Below the pieces are notes generated by a model that saw nothing but the letters and a program-made list of their open reading frames with translations, searched no databases and was not told the origin of the DNA. Both the position numbers and the translations under genes were made by a program. A stretch of 54,916 bases of DNA from Prevotella sp. (GTDB lineage Bacteria > Bacteroidota > Bacteroidia > Bacteroidales > Bacteroidaceae), in NCBI GenBank assembly GCA_017459445.1, contig JAFUDJ010000024.1, positions 1 through 54,916 of the forward strand, in the 5' to 3' direction. This document shows, piece after piece, positions 24,904 through 32,756 of the stretch; position 1 is the stretch's first letter, and the number at the start of each line of letters is the position of its first letter.

Positions 24904-26871
24904 TTGAAACACAACAGAAGTATCACGCTCATTCCACTGCTCTGTGCCGCCTTGTCTTTGGCAGCACAGGGCAGTGTTGACTCTCTACAGCACATAGGCG
25001 AGGTAGAAGTTTACGGCAAACGCCCGCTGGCAACAGCCCAGACCATGCGCGGCGCCGACCTCCAGGCATTGTCGACGACCTCCGTGGCCGATGCCTTGAA
25101 GTATTTTGCCGGTGTGCAAATCAAGGACTTCGGCGGACTCGGCGGTTTGAAGACCATCAATGTCCGCTCCATGGGTGCCCAGCATGTCGGTGTCTATATC
25201 GACGGCATACGCATCACCAACGCGCAAAACGGCACCGTGGACCTGGGCAAGTTCTCCCTCTCGTCGATGGAGTCCGTGTCGCTATACAATGCCAACAAGC
25301 TCGACAACTGCCAGTCGGCGTCGGAATACGCCTCCGGTGCCACCGTCTATCTGCGCACCCGCCGCCCCACGAAGGACTCGCTGTCCGTACAGCTGCGGCG
25401 CGCGTCGTTCACCACGTGGATGGCCAAGGCCAATGCCCAGTTTGCATGGCGGGGCTGGAGCGGCTTCCTCGATGCCGAATGGACGAAGTCGCGCGGCGAC
25501 TATCCGTTCCGCTACCAGTCCGTCTACGAAGACACCATAGGCCGGCGGGCCAACAGCGACATCCGCTACGGGCGCGTCGAAGCCGCCTTGTTCAAGGGAG
25601 GCTTTTCCTCACACATCTATTATTACGACTCCGAGCGTGGCTGCCCCGGCGGCATCGTGCGCCGCCTGAGCGACAAATACATCAACGTCGGACGCGAATG
25701 GGACCGCGACTTCTTCATTCAGGCGTCCTACCAGAAGGAGTTCTTGCAGCATCACCGTGTCAAGGTCAACGCCAAGTACACGAACGAATATCTGCGCTAT
25801 TGCACCGACTATCCCGAGAACCAGAACACGGCGCGCGTCAACAACCACTACCGTCAGGAAGACGTCTATGCCGCCGTGTGCTATGGCTACATGCCGTGGT
25901 CGTGGCTGTCGCTGTCAACCAGCTACGACGTGCGCTACAGTAAACTGCGCGCCGACCTGAAGCGCTTCGACAATGTGTTCCGCTTGGACCAGAAGGAAGT
26001 CTTCGCCGCCCAGATGAACTACCGGGGCGTGCAGGCCGCCGTGTCCATGCTCCACCAGCACTACCACGACTTCACCTTCGCCCATGTGGGCGCTGCAGAC
26101 CCGCTGGACCGCTGGACGCCCGCCGTTTCCCTGGCCTACACGCTCTACGGCGTCACGTTCAGGGCCTGGTACAAGAAGATTTTCCGCGCCCCTACCCTCA
26201 ACGACCTCTACTATACGCAGGTGGGCAACCGCAACCTGCAGCCCGAATACACCAAGCAGCTTAACTTCGGCGTCGAGTGGCACTGGTCGAAGAGCAGGGG
26301 CTATAGCCCATCCCGGCCTACCGTCAGTATCGACCTGCAGGCCGATGTCTATCAGAACAAGATAGAGAACCGCATCGTCTGCCTGCCGCTGAAAGGCACC
26401 TACTCCTGGTCGATGATGAACTACGGCTACACCTTCTGCCGGGGACTCAACGCCACGGCGTCGGTCCGCTACGCCACAGGCCCCTGGGCCTTCTCCATGC
26501 TCAGCTCCATGACGTGGCAGAACGACCTCAACCGCACCGACCCCGACGACGAAGACACCTACGACAAGCCCATCTGCTACTCGCCGCGCCTCAGCTACAC
26601 CCTGACGGGCATCGTGCAGTGGCGCCGCCTGCAGCTCACCACCAGCTACATGCACGTCGGCGAACGCATGTGGAGCTATGCCGACCCCGAGGACATCCTT
26701 ACACCTTATAACAATATAGACATGAAGCTGTCGTACAGCCAGCCCGTCGGCAAGACCAGCGTAGGCTTCTGTCTGGAGGTCATCGACGTGCTCGACGAGC
26801 AATACGAGCACCTGCCCCGCTATCCCCTGCCGGGCCGTAACTACAAACTGACATTAACATTCGGAATATGA
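24904..26871 (+). CDS. btuB: BtuB-like TonB-dependent outer-membrane receptor
   Basis: The 655-residue receptor has a signal peptide (MKHNRSITLIPLLCAALSLAAQ), a TonB-box-like EVEVYGKR, a plug domain (VADALKYFAGVQIKDFGGLG; INVRSMGAQHVGVYIDGI) and a 22-strand barrel ending in an aromatic strand (YKLTLTFGI). The size and plug resemble vitamin B12/small-ligand receptors rather than SusC. Its start codon appears to be TTG at 24904, ten bases after the small-peptide stop; the next ATG would delete the signal peptide. Riboswitch control and the BtuG-like neighbour, whose ATG overlaps its stop by four bases, point to corrinoid uptake. Confidence 0.88.
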   Translation: MKHNRSITLIPLLCAALSLAAQGSVDSLQHIGEVEVYGKRPLATAQTMRGADLQALSTTSVADALKYFAGVQIKDFGGLGGLKTINVRSMGAQHVGVYIDGIRITNAQNGTVDLGKFSLSSMESVSLYNANKLDNCQSASEYASGATVYLRTRRPTKDSLSVQLRRASFTTWMAKANAQFAWRGWSGFLDAEWTKSRGDYPFRYQSVYEDTIGRRANSDIRYGRVEAALFKGGFSSHIYYYDSERGCPGGIVRRLSDKYINVGREWDRDFFIQASYQKEFLQHHRVKVNAKYTNEYLRYCTDYPENQNTARVNNHYRQEDVYAAVCYGYMPWSWLSLSTSYDVRYSKLRADLKRFDNVFRLDQKEVFAAQMNYRGVQAAVSMLHQHYHDFTFAHVGAADPLDRWTPAVSLAYTLYGVTFRAWYKKIFRAPTLNDLYYTQVGNRNLQPEYTKQLNFGVEWHWSKSRGYSPSRPTVSIDLQADVYQNKIENRIVCLPLKGTYSWSMMNYGYTFCRGLNATASVRYATGPWAFSMLSSMTWQNDLNRTDPDDEDTYDKPICYSPRLSYTLTGIVQWRRLQLTTSYMHVGERMWSYADPEDILTPYNNIDMKLSYSQPVGKTSVGFCLEVIDVLDEQYEHLPRYPLPGRNYKLTLTFGI

Positions 26872-28166
26872 CACACAGAACAAGACACCTCATTCTATTC
26901 ATCCTTTGCTGCTTCCTGTATGGCCCCGCATCGGCACAGGAACGGCTCATCGTCGTCAACGAGGGCCTGTGGCAGACCGACAACGGCCGGCTGTCCTACT
27001 TCGAGAACGGCAGCGTCGTCAGCAACCAGTGGTTCCGCGACAAGAACGGCTCCAAGCTTGGCGACACGCCCAACGACATCATCCAGGTCAACGACAACCT
27101 GATTGCCATTGCCCTTAACTGGTCGAACATCGTGCAGTTCATCCGCCCCGACGGCAAGGCCGAGGCAGCCACGGAGGATATTCCCAACAACCGCAAGCTG
27201 TGCAGCGACGGCCGCTACGTCTACGTCACCAGCTACGGCCACGAGTGCGGCACCACAACAGGCACCAAGTACTTCGAGCGGGGCTATGTGGCGAAAATCG
27301 ACATCACCACCTTTAAGGTCGTTGCCGCCACGGAGGTAGGCTACGAGCCGGAGGGCATCGCCCTCTATGACGGCCACCTCTTCATCGCCAACACCGGCGG
27401 TTATGCCTTGCAGGAGAGCCACGACTTCGAGACCACCGTGAGCATTGTCAATGCCGAGAGCATGCAGGTGGTCGGAGCCGTCGACCTGCATCAAGTCAAC
27501 CTCTACGGCAAGCTGTCACAGCATGGGCGCTATCTGCTTATCAACTCGTCCGGCGACTACTACGAGACGCCGGCGGCCTGCTTCGTCTTCGACTGCCGGA
27601 AAGCCCTCCAGCATGTCACGACGGGCACTCCCGCTGCTGCCGACTGCTTCCTGCGCATCGAGAAGGCGGCAACCTATAACTGCACGACGCGCGACGGAAA
27701 ATTCCTCGTCGTCGGCTCTGGATTCTCCTACCTCAGCGGAGAGTACGAAGTCAACTACCTCACCATCGACCCCGAGACGGCCATGGCCTCCGGCGGAAAG
27801 CAGGGCATCACCGCCGCACTGCCCGGCGACCTGCAGAAAGACTACGACCAGATGAGCCAGCCCTACGGCATCTACGTGAATCCCTATACGGGCTATCTCT
27901 ACGGCACCGACGCCGGTTCGTTCGAGGGCGCCGGCTACCTGTACCAGTGGTCGCCCGACGGTCGCCAGTTAGGCAAGTACAAGGTCTATGTCAATCCCGG
28001 CCACTTCCTTGCCCTGCCCCCCGACGGTCAGCACTTCAGCGGCATCCGGACAATCGTAAGCCAGCCGGCCGCAGACAGCAAATACTATGACCTGCACGGC
28101 CGCCGCGTGCTCACGCCGCAGCGTGGCCGCCTCTATATCCAGGAAGGCCGCAAGGTCGTTTACTGA
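26868..28166 (+). CDS. BtuG-like beta-propeller surface protein
   Basis: The 432-residue protein has a signal peptide (LILFILCCFLYGPASAQ) and YncE-like propeller blades throughout (ERLIVVNEGLWQTDNGRLSY; VGYEPEGIALYDGHLFIANT; SQPYGIYVNPYTGYLYGTDA). This matches the BtuG/DUF5074 type that, in Bacteroides, caps BtuB and binds B12 with extreme affinity. The start codon overlaps the receptor stop (ATGA). Unlike Bacteroides BtuG, I see no lipobox at the cleavage site, and it ends in YDLHGRRVLTPQRGRLYIQE, a type IX-like tail. Surface delivery may thus be through that pathway. The BtuG role is inferred from fold, context and riboswitch. Confidence 0.8.
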   Translation: MTHRTRHLILFILCCFLYGPASAQERLIVVNEGLWQTDNGRLSYFENGSVVSNQWFRDKNGSKLGDTPNDIIQVNDNLIAIALNWSNIVQFIRPDGKAEAATEDIPNNRKLCSDGRYVYVTSYGHECGTTTGTKYFERGYVAKIDITTFKVVAATEVGYEPEGIALYDGHLFIANTGGYALQESHDFETTVSIVNAESMQVVGAVDLHQVNLYGKLSQHGRYLLINSSGDYYETPAACFVFDCRKALQHVTTGTPAAADCFLRIEKAATYNCTTRDGKFLVVGSGFSYLSGEYEVNYLTIDPETAMASGGKQGITAALPGDLQKDYDQMSQPYGIYVNPYTGYLYGTDAGSFEGAGYLYQWSPDGRQLGKYKVYVNPGHFLALPPDGQHFSGIRTIVSQPAADSKYYDLHGRRVLTPQRGRLYIQEGRKVVY

Positions 28167-28222
28167 CCAGACAGCATCGAGAGTTTTAACCTAATATTAT
28201 TCATTTAAATTTCAATCATCAC

Positions 28223-31180
28223 ATGAAAAGATTTCTACTAAGTCTTATGACTATGTCACTGCTCACGGCCGGCAGCACCTATGCAGCCGAAGTGGTGGTG
28301 ACCATGAATGCGAAGAGCAAAGTCATCAAGTCGCTGGTGAACATGGCAACCAACGAGGCCGTGACCATCGGCGAGGCCGCCAGCGGCAACAAGTACACCT
28401 TCGACCTGGCCGACGGCTCCTATCTGCTGACCGGCGCTGCCGCCGACGGCGAGACTGTTAGCGGCACGCTCCAGCTCGACGTGGATGCCGACCACACCAC
28501 CTTCAGCGTCTTCTCGCCGGAAATTAACGTAAAGAACAAGGAGTGGGAGTATGGCACCGACTACACCCTCACCCTGCGTGCCACCGACAAGGAGGGCAAC
28601 CTCGTGAACACCACCATGGGCGAATACACCAACGGACACAAGATGTTCATGGTGAAGAACGGCGACACCTACTACGTCGACCTCATTCCCTCCGAGGCCC
28701 ATCTGGCCGAAGGCTACCTGTCCACGACCTACACCGGCACGGTAAGCTTCAACGCCACCATCCAGGCCGAGGCCCCCATGAGCTACCTCTACGACGTGAC
28801 CGTCCCTGCCGACGCTGCGTTTTTCCTTGGCACGAAGACTGCCCACTACGTGAAGTTCAAGGCCGTGGAGCCGCAGAGCGTCACCACCCAGGGCGACAGC
28901 AAGGTCTACACCTTCCGCCTGGCCGACAAGCAGCAGTACAACTACCGCGTCTCGGCCCCCGGCAAGCTGACCAACGCCGGCATCTTCACCATGAGCGGCG
29001 ACGAGGCGAAGCGCCCCGCGCTCAGCTTCACCGATGCCGACCTGACGGCCAAGGACCCGCAGTTTATTGACCATGACGTGACATCGAACGGCGGCTACAA
29101 CGTCGGCGACATCTTCCTGAACATCAACGCCGCCGGACACCTGCAGCTCAGCGGCGCCGGCGACACCTACGACCTGCTGCCCCTGCGCAACTGGGAACTC
29201 GTCGACGGCATCACCACCAACTACTTCATCGAGCCCGACTACCACTTCACCGTGGTCAATCTGGACGGTCAGGCCGACGACTCCGTGGTGAAGATTGACG
29301 ACGAACTGCTCACGGCCGTAGGCACGGGCACCGCCATCGTGCTCGTCACCTACGACGCCATACACCTCAACACCTACAGCGGTGCCACGAAGAAAGACTT
29401 CACGGGCGGTGCCGACTGGAGCGCCATCTGGCCTGAGAACACCGGTGCCTTCGTCGTCACCGTGGGCGAGCAGGCTGCCGACATCAAGCCCAACATCATC
29501 ATCAACAAGGACTACCTGACCACCGTCACGCCATGGGGCGGCGGCAATCCCATCGACACCAAGCTCTCGATGGAGAACCTCGATGCTGAGTTCGACGTGC
29601 TCTACTACCTCGACAGCGAGGACGGCTTCGACTACACCTTCACCCCCGAAGGCGCCGACCAGGTCACGCTGGCCCGTCCCGTCATCGGCCAGCATGCCGC
29701 TTCCTACGCCGGCTTCTCGGCTGAGGGCGTGACCAAGAACGAGGACGGCAGCTACACCCTGCACCTCACCCAGGGCCGTAACATAGTCCGTCTGACCAAT
29801 GCCGCCGGCCAGAGCCTCTATCAGGTTATCACCGCGAAGCCCTGCCACCGCGACATCCTCGTGAATGGCGAGAGCGTCGAGAGCGTGAACCTTGGCGACG
29901 AAGTCACCGTGCAGTACACGGGTCTCTACCATCCCGCAGGCAAGCTGGCCGGCATCCACAACTTCTCCGCCGGTCTCTCTTACAAGCAGGCCACCGAAGG
30001 CATCACCGTGAAGGACGGCAAGAAGAACCAGTACACGATGGGCTCTACCGCTACCGCACAGGCCGTCACCTTCACCGTGCCCGAGGAATGGACCGAGGCC
30101 ACCATTGAGCTGACCGACGGCGTGCTGGGCATCAGCGGCTTCGGCGACCCCGTAGGCAACCATCGCGCCACGTCGAAGCTGACAGGCCGCGCTCCTAACT
30201 TCACCGCTATCTCACAGAGTGCCGTCTTCGGCCGCGTGCCGACTGTCGCTGTCAAGGTCAATGTGCCCGCCACAGAAGAGGAAGGCATCCGCACGCTGAC
30301 CTTCGAGGATGCCGACTACAAGGGAACCACAGAGAACTACGCCGGCAAGCTTGACTGGTCGTCGCTCATCGACGACCCACAGTACAATGGTCCCATGCTC
30401 TATCCCCAAGGCTTCGACGAAGACGAGGGCGACATCCTCTATTACTGGTACGACGAGGGCAACACCGAGGTCTACAGCGAGCTGACCAACGCCTACATGG
30501 ACGGTTGCTTCTGGGCTGGCGGCATCGCCATCTCCAACTATGTCGACGCCGACCTGACCCATGGCGACGACACCCACCAGCTGGCCGTGCCTGCCAGCAA
30601 CGGCTCGCAGAACTTCGCCGTGGTCTACTGCAACAGCAATAGCACCATCTCGCCCTACAACCCGCAGACCACGCTCTCCATCATGGACGGTAAGCTGCAC
30701 GTCATAGAGTCGATGATGATTGCCCCCACGCTCTATCAGCTGGCAACGGCCAAGAACGGCAACGGCTATGCTCACGCCCTCACCGGCGCTGACGACTATC
30801 TGACGCTGACCATCCACGGCATGCAGGGCGACGAGGCCAAGACCTCCTTGACCATCGACATTGCCCGTGCCGGCCAGTTCCTTGAGGACTGGACCACCAT
30901 CGACCTGACCGCATTAGGCGAGGTCGACGGCCTGATGTTCACCATGGACTCCAACGACGCCAGCTACGGCTACGCCAACCAGCCCACCTACTTCGCCTTC
31001 GACAACATGAAGGTGCGCTTCGACGACGATACCACTACTGCCGTCAGCCTTCCCACTACGAAGCAGGGCGGCACGACGCAAATCTTCGACCTCAACGGTC
31101 GTCAGGTGCAGCAGCTGCAGCGCGGTCTGAACATCGTGCGCCAGGCCGACGGCACCGTGCGCAAGGTAATGGTGAAGTAA
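28223..31180 (+). CDS. Large secreted DUF4465 protein
   Basis: The 985-residue protein has a signal peptide (SLMTMSLLTAGSTYA), about 650 residues of unassigned beta-rich sequence (cadherin/Ig-like periodicity, no recognised catalytic motif), a DUF4465 domain at about 692-933 (LTFEDADYKG; FWAGGIAISNYVDADL; WTTIDLTALGEVDGLMFTMD) and the tail IFDLNGRQVQQLQRGLNIV. DUF4465 also occurs in the first gene of this operon. Proteins of this kind are recurrently found in B12-riboswitch loci of Bacteroidales, so corrinoid capture at the cell surface is plausible but unproven. It is the last gene of the operon and is followed by a terminator. Confidence 0.8.
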   Translation: MKRFLLSLMTMSLLTAGSTYAAEVVVTMNAKSKVIKSLVNMATNEAVTIGEAASGNKYTFDLADGSYLLTGAAADGETVSGTLQLDVDADHTTFSVFSPEINVKNKEWEYGTDYTLTLRATDKEGNLVNTTMGEYTNGHKMFMVKNGDTYYVDLIPSEAHLAEGYLSTTYTGTVSFNATIQAEAPMSYLYDVTVPADAAFFLGTKTAHYVKFKAVEPQSVTTQGDSKVYTFRLADKQQYNYRVSAPGKLTNAGIFTMSGDEAKRPALSFTDADLTAKDPQFIDHDVTSNGGYNVGDIFLNINAAGHLQLSGAGDTYDLLPLRNWELVDGITTNYFIEPDYHFTVVNLDGQADDSVVKIDDELLTAVGTGTAIVLVTYDAIHLNTYSGATKKDFTGGADWSAIWPENTGAFVVTVGEQAADIKPNIIINKDYLTTVTPWGGGNPIDTKLSMENLDAEFDVLYYLDSEDGFDYTFTPEGADQVTLARPVIGQHAASYAGFSAEGVTKNEDGSYTLHLTQGRNIVRLTNAAGQSLYQVITAKPCHRDILVNGESVESVNLGDEVTVQYTGLYHPAGKLAGIHNFSAGLSYKQATEGITVKDGKKNQYTMGSTATAQAVTFTVPEEWTEATIELTDGVLGISGFGDPVGNHRATSKLTGRAPNFTAISQSAVFGRVPTVAVKVNVPATEEEGIRTLTFEDADYKGTTENYAGKLDWSSLIDDPQYNGPMLYPQGFDEDEGDILYYWYDEGNTEVYSELTNAYMDGCFWAGGIAISNYVDADLTHGDDTHQLAVPASNGSQNFAVVYCNSNSTISPYNPQTTLSIMDGKLHVIESMMIAPTLYQLATAKNGNGYAHALTGADDYLTLTIHGMQGDEAKTSLTIDIARAGQFLEDWTTIDLTALGEVDGLMFTMDSNDASYGYANQPTYFAFDNMKVRFDDDTTTAVSLPTTKQGGTTQIFDLNGRQVQQLQRGLNIVRQADGTVRKVMVK

Positions 31181-31218
31181 GCGATTCCACGCTCACCGTC
31201 ATTCCTGATGACGCAAGC

Positions 31219-31260
31219 CTCCCCCGCAATGCCTGTGGTATTGCGGGGGAGTTTCGTTTG
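31219..31260 (+). terminator. Terminator of the B12-controlled operon
   Basis: CTCCCCCGCAAT (31219-31230) and ATTGCGGGGGAG (31240-31251) form a 12-bp stem followed by TTTCGTTTG. It lies 38 bases after the DUF4465 gene stop. Confidence 0.88.
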
Positions 31261-31271
31261 GGCATGTACAC

Positions 31272-31294
31272 AAGAAAAGGAGACCCGTGTCTCC
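31272..31294 (-). terminator. Terminator downstream of the second cobalamin aptamer
   Basis: On the minus strand GGAGAC-ACGG-GTCTCC is followed directly by TTTTCTTG. It would end a transcript of about 240 nt started at the aptamer promoter, leaving no room for a sizeable gene. Confidence 0.65.
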
Positions 31295-31515
31295 CGACAT
31301 AAGTCTCCTGACTTATATAATAATACACGTATTCCGCCTTGCGGCCTAACCCCAGAGGCCCCTAAGGCGATTGAAGCAAATGGGCAGGTATTCTGACTTA
31401 CGGCCCGGCAGCGAACGTCTTCCCAATAATATCAGTGACATCGTGTTCGCTCCGTCAAAGGCCGCTTACAGCTGCGGGACAGTCGGGGATTCTCACTCCG
31501 TTCCCTTTCCCATTG
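31275..31515 (-). ncRNA. Free-standing cobalamin aptamer RNA (orphan B12 riboswitch)
   Basis: On the minus strand the aptamer runs from GGGAAAGGGAACGGAGTGAG through ACTGTCCCGCAGCTGTAAGC to the B12 box AGTCAGAATACCTGCCC (31382-31398). GCCTCTGGGGTTAGGCCG (31342-31359) is identical to the module behind the first riboswitch. Further short hairpins and a terminator follow. No credible gene lies downstream: the strand ahead is the 3' end of the oppositely oriented DUF4465 gene. It may be a B12-sensing small RNA, an antisense attenuator of the operon end, or the leader of a lost gene. Confidence 0.85.
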
Positions 31516-31520
31516 CGGTT

Positions 31521-31552
31521 GCAAAATTACAAATAAAATAGCACACTACAAA
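31521..31552 (-). promoter_or_regulatory. Consensus promoter of the orphan cobalamin aptamer
   Basis: On the minus strand, TTTG (31549-31552), 19 bases, then TAATTTTGC (31521-31529), just before the aptamer. It is one of the best promoter matches in the window, which argues against a dead remnant. Confidence 0.7.
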
Positions 31553-31582
31553 ATAAATGCGCCGTTTTTATGTCCGGTCGCC

Positions 31583-32668
31583 CTATTCGGTGAGTATTCT
31601 CACGATGCGCTCCGCCGTGCGCCCGTCCCATCGGTCGGGCAGCGACGACGCTTTCCAGCGTCCGGCCACCATGTCCTCCACGGCCGTCTTCAGGCGGTCG
31701 GCATCCTCGCCCACCAGCACGTTCGTGCCTTGCTTCACGGTCTCGATGTGCTCGGTATAGCTGTTCAGCGTGATGCAGGGCACGTGGTTGAAGGTAGCCT
31801 CCTCGGCCACGTTGCCGGAGTCGGTGATGATGCCGGCGGCATGTGCCGTCAGGTAGCCGAAGTCCAGATACGACAGGGGCGCCACCACGCGCAGCACGTC
31901 TTCGGTGCCCGGCGTCTCCTCTTGCAGCCGCGCCACTAACTGTGCGGCGCGTCCGCGCAGCGGTGCCACCACCGTTTTGCCGCCTGCCGCCTCGCAGACG
32001 GCCTTCAGCATGCTGCGCAGGTTGTCCTCGTCGTCCATCAGCGCCCTGCGGTTCAGCGTGAACACTAAGTAGTCGCCGTCCGCCATGCCGTCTATGCAGG
32101 CCGGGCGCGTCCAGCGGTCGTGGCTGTAGCGCAGCGAGTCCATCAGGATGTTGCCCACCATATATATCTTGTGCGTCTCGGCACCTTCGCGGGTGGCGAT
32201 GCTGCTCTGCGCCACTCCGGCGGTAAACAGCAGGTCGCTCAGGCCGTCGATGACCAGCCGGTTAATCTCCTTCGGCATGCGGATGTCAAACGACCGCGTG
32301 CCGGCCACGAGGTGTGCCAGCCGCAGGCCGCGCTTCTTGGTGACGATGGCGGCGGCCATGGTCGATGCCAGGTCGTCGACGACGATGACGGTGTCGGTGG
32401 CATGCTCGTCGAGATAGCGTTCAAACTCGGTCATCACCCTGCCCGTCAGCTCGTTCAGGTTCTCGCAGTCCACGCCCAGACAGACGTCGGGATGCGGCAT
32501 CTGCAGGTCGTCGAACAGGCTGCCTTCCAGCGTCGGGTCGTCTTCCCGTCCGGCATACACCAGCCGGTAGTCGGCCGCCTCCGTCCTGCCGATGGCGCGG
32601 ATAATGGGAGCCACCTTCACAAAGTTTGGCCGTGCTCCCGTGAATATGCAAATGTTGCGTCTTTCCAT
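31583..32668 (-). CDS. Divergent UDP-N-acetylglucosamine 2-epimerase (non-hydrolysing) homologue
   Basis: The 361-residue protein has the WecB-type two-domain GT-B fold with GARPNFVKVAP at the N-terminus and TDSGNVAEEATFNHVPC near 285. Key positions differ from active epimerases. The usual HVEAGLRS reads HLVAGTRS (Glu to Val at 121), PEEINR reads PKEINR, and the TLHR histidine is Asn (TLNR, residue 206), while the GDxxST aspartate region is VDDLAST. Classical UDP-GlcNAc/UDP-ManNAc epimerisation is therefore doubtful. The start is MERRNICIFTG (32668); an ATG four codons upstream falls in the promoter. The promoter lies so close that the mRNA would have almost no leader. A single-gene unit. Confidence 0.85.
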   Translation of the reverse strand: MERRNICIFTGARPNFVKVAPIIRAIGRTEAADYRLVYAGREDDPTLEGSLFDDLQMPHPDVCLGVDCENLNELTGRVMTEFERYLDEHATDTVIVVDDLASTMAAAIVTKKRGLRLAHLVAGTRSFDIRMPKEINRLVIDGLSDLLFTAGVAQSSIATREGAETHKIYMVGNILMDSLRYSHDRWTRPACIDGMADGDYLVFTLNRRALMDDEDNLRSMLKAVCEAAGGKTVVAPLRGRAAQLVARLQEETPGTEDVLRVVAPLSYLDFGYLTAHAAGIITDSGNVAEEATFNHVPCITLNSYTEHIETVKQGTNVLVGEDADRLKTAVEDMVAGRWKASSLPDRWDGRTAERIVRILTE

Positions 32669-32676
32669 AACTGTTG

Positions 32677-32685
32677 GCAAAGGTA
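32677..32685 (-). promoter_or_regulatory. -7 element very close to the epimerase-homologue start
   Basis: TACCTTTGC on the minus strand, only eight bases before the ATG at 32668. The leader would be a few nucleotides at most. Confidence 0.55.
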
Positions 32686-32687
32686 CA

Positions 32688-32718
32688 AAAAATAGGCGTA
32701 AGTCGTATCACTTACGCC
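32688..32718 (-). terminator. Terminator of the BIG2/starch-binding-like protein gene
   Basis: GGCGTAAGT (32695-32703) and ACTTACGCC (32710-32718) form a 9-bp stem. On the minus strand it is followed by TATTTTTTG. It lies 39 bases after the stop at 32757. Confidence 0.8.
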
Positions 32719-32756
32719 CACTTTTTTCTTCTGTCGCGTGCTTGACGCAGCGTTTC

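Noticed and set aside
28256-30163. Long open frame on the minus strand opposite the DUF4465 gene (635 codons)
   Set aside because: It is Val/Gly/His-rich with no recognisable motif. It arises from the G/C-biased third positions of the real plus-strand gene, which has a signal peptide and known domain.
31092-31328. 78-codon minus-strand frame downstream of the orphan riboswitch
   Set aside because: GTG start, no conserved features, runs through a predicted terminator and then antisense to the DUF4465 gene; not convincing as the riboswitch target.
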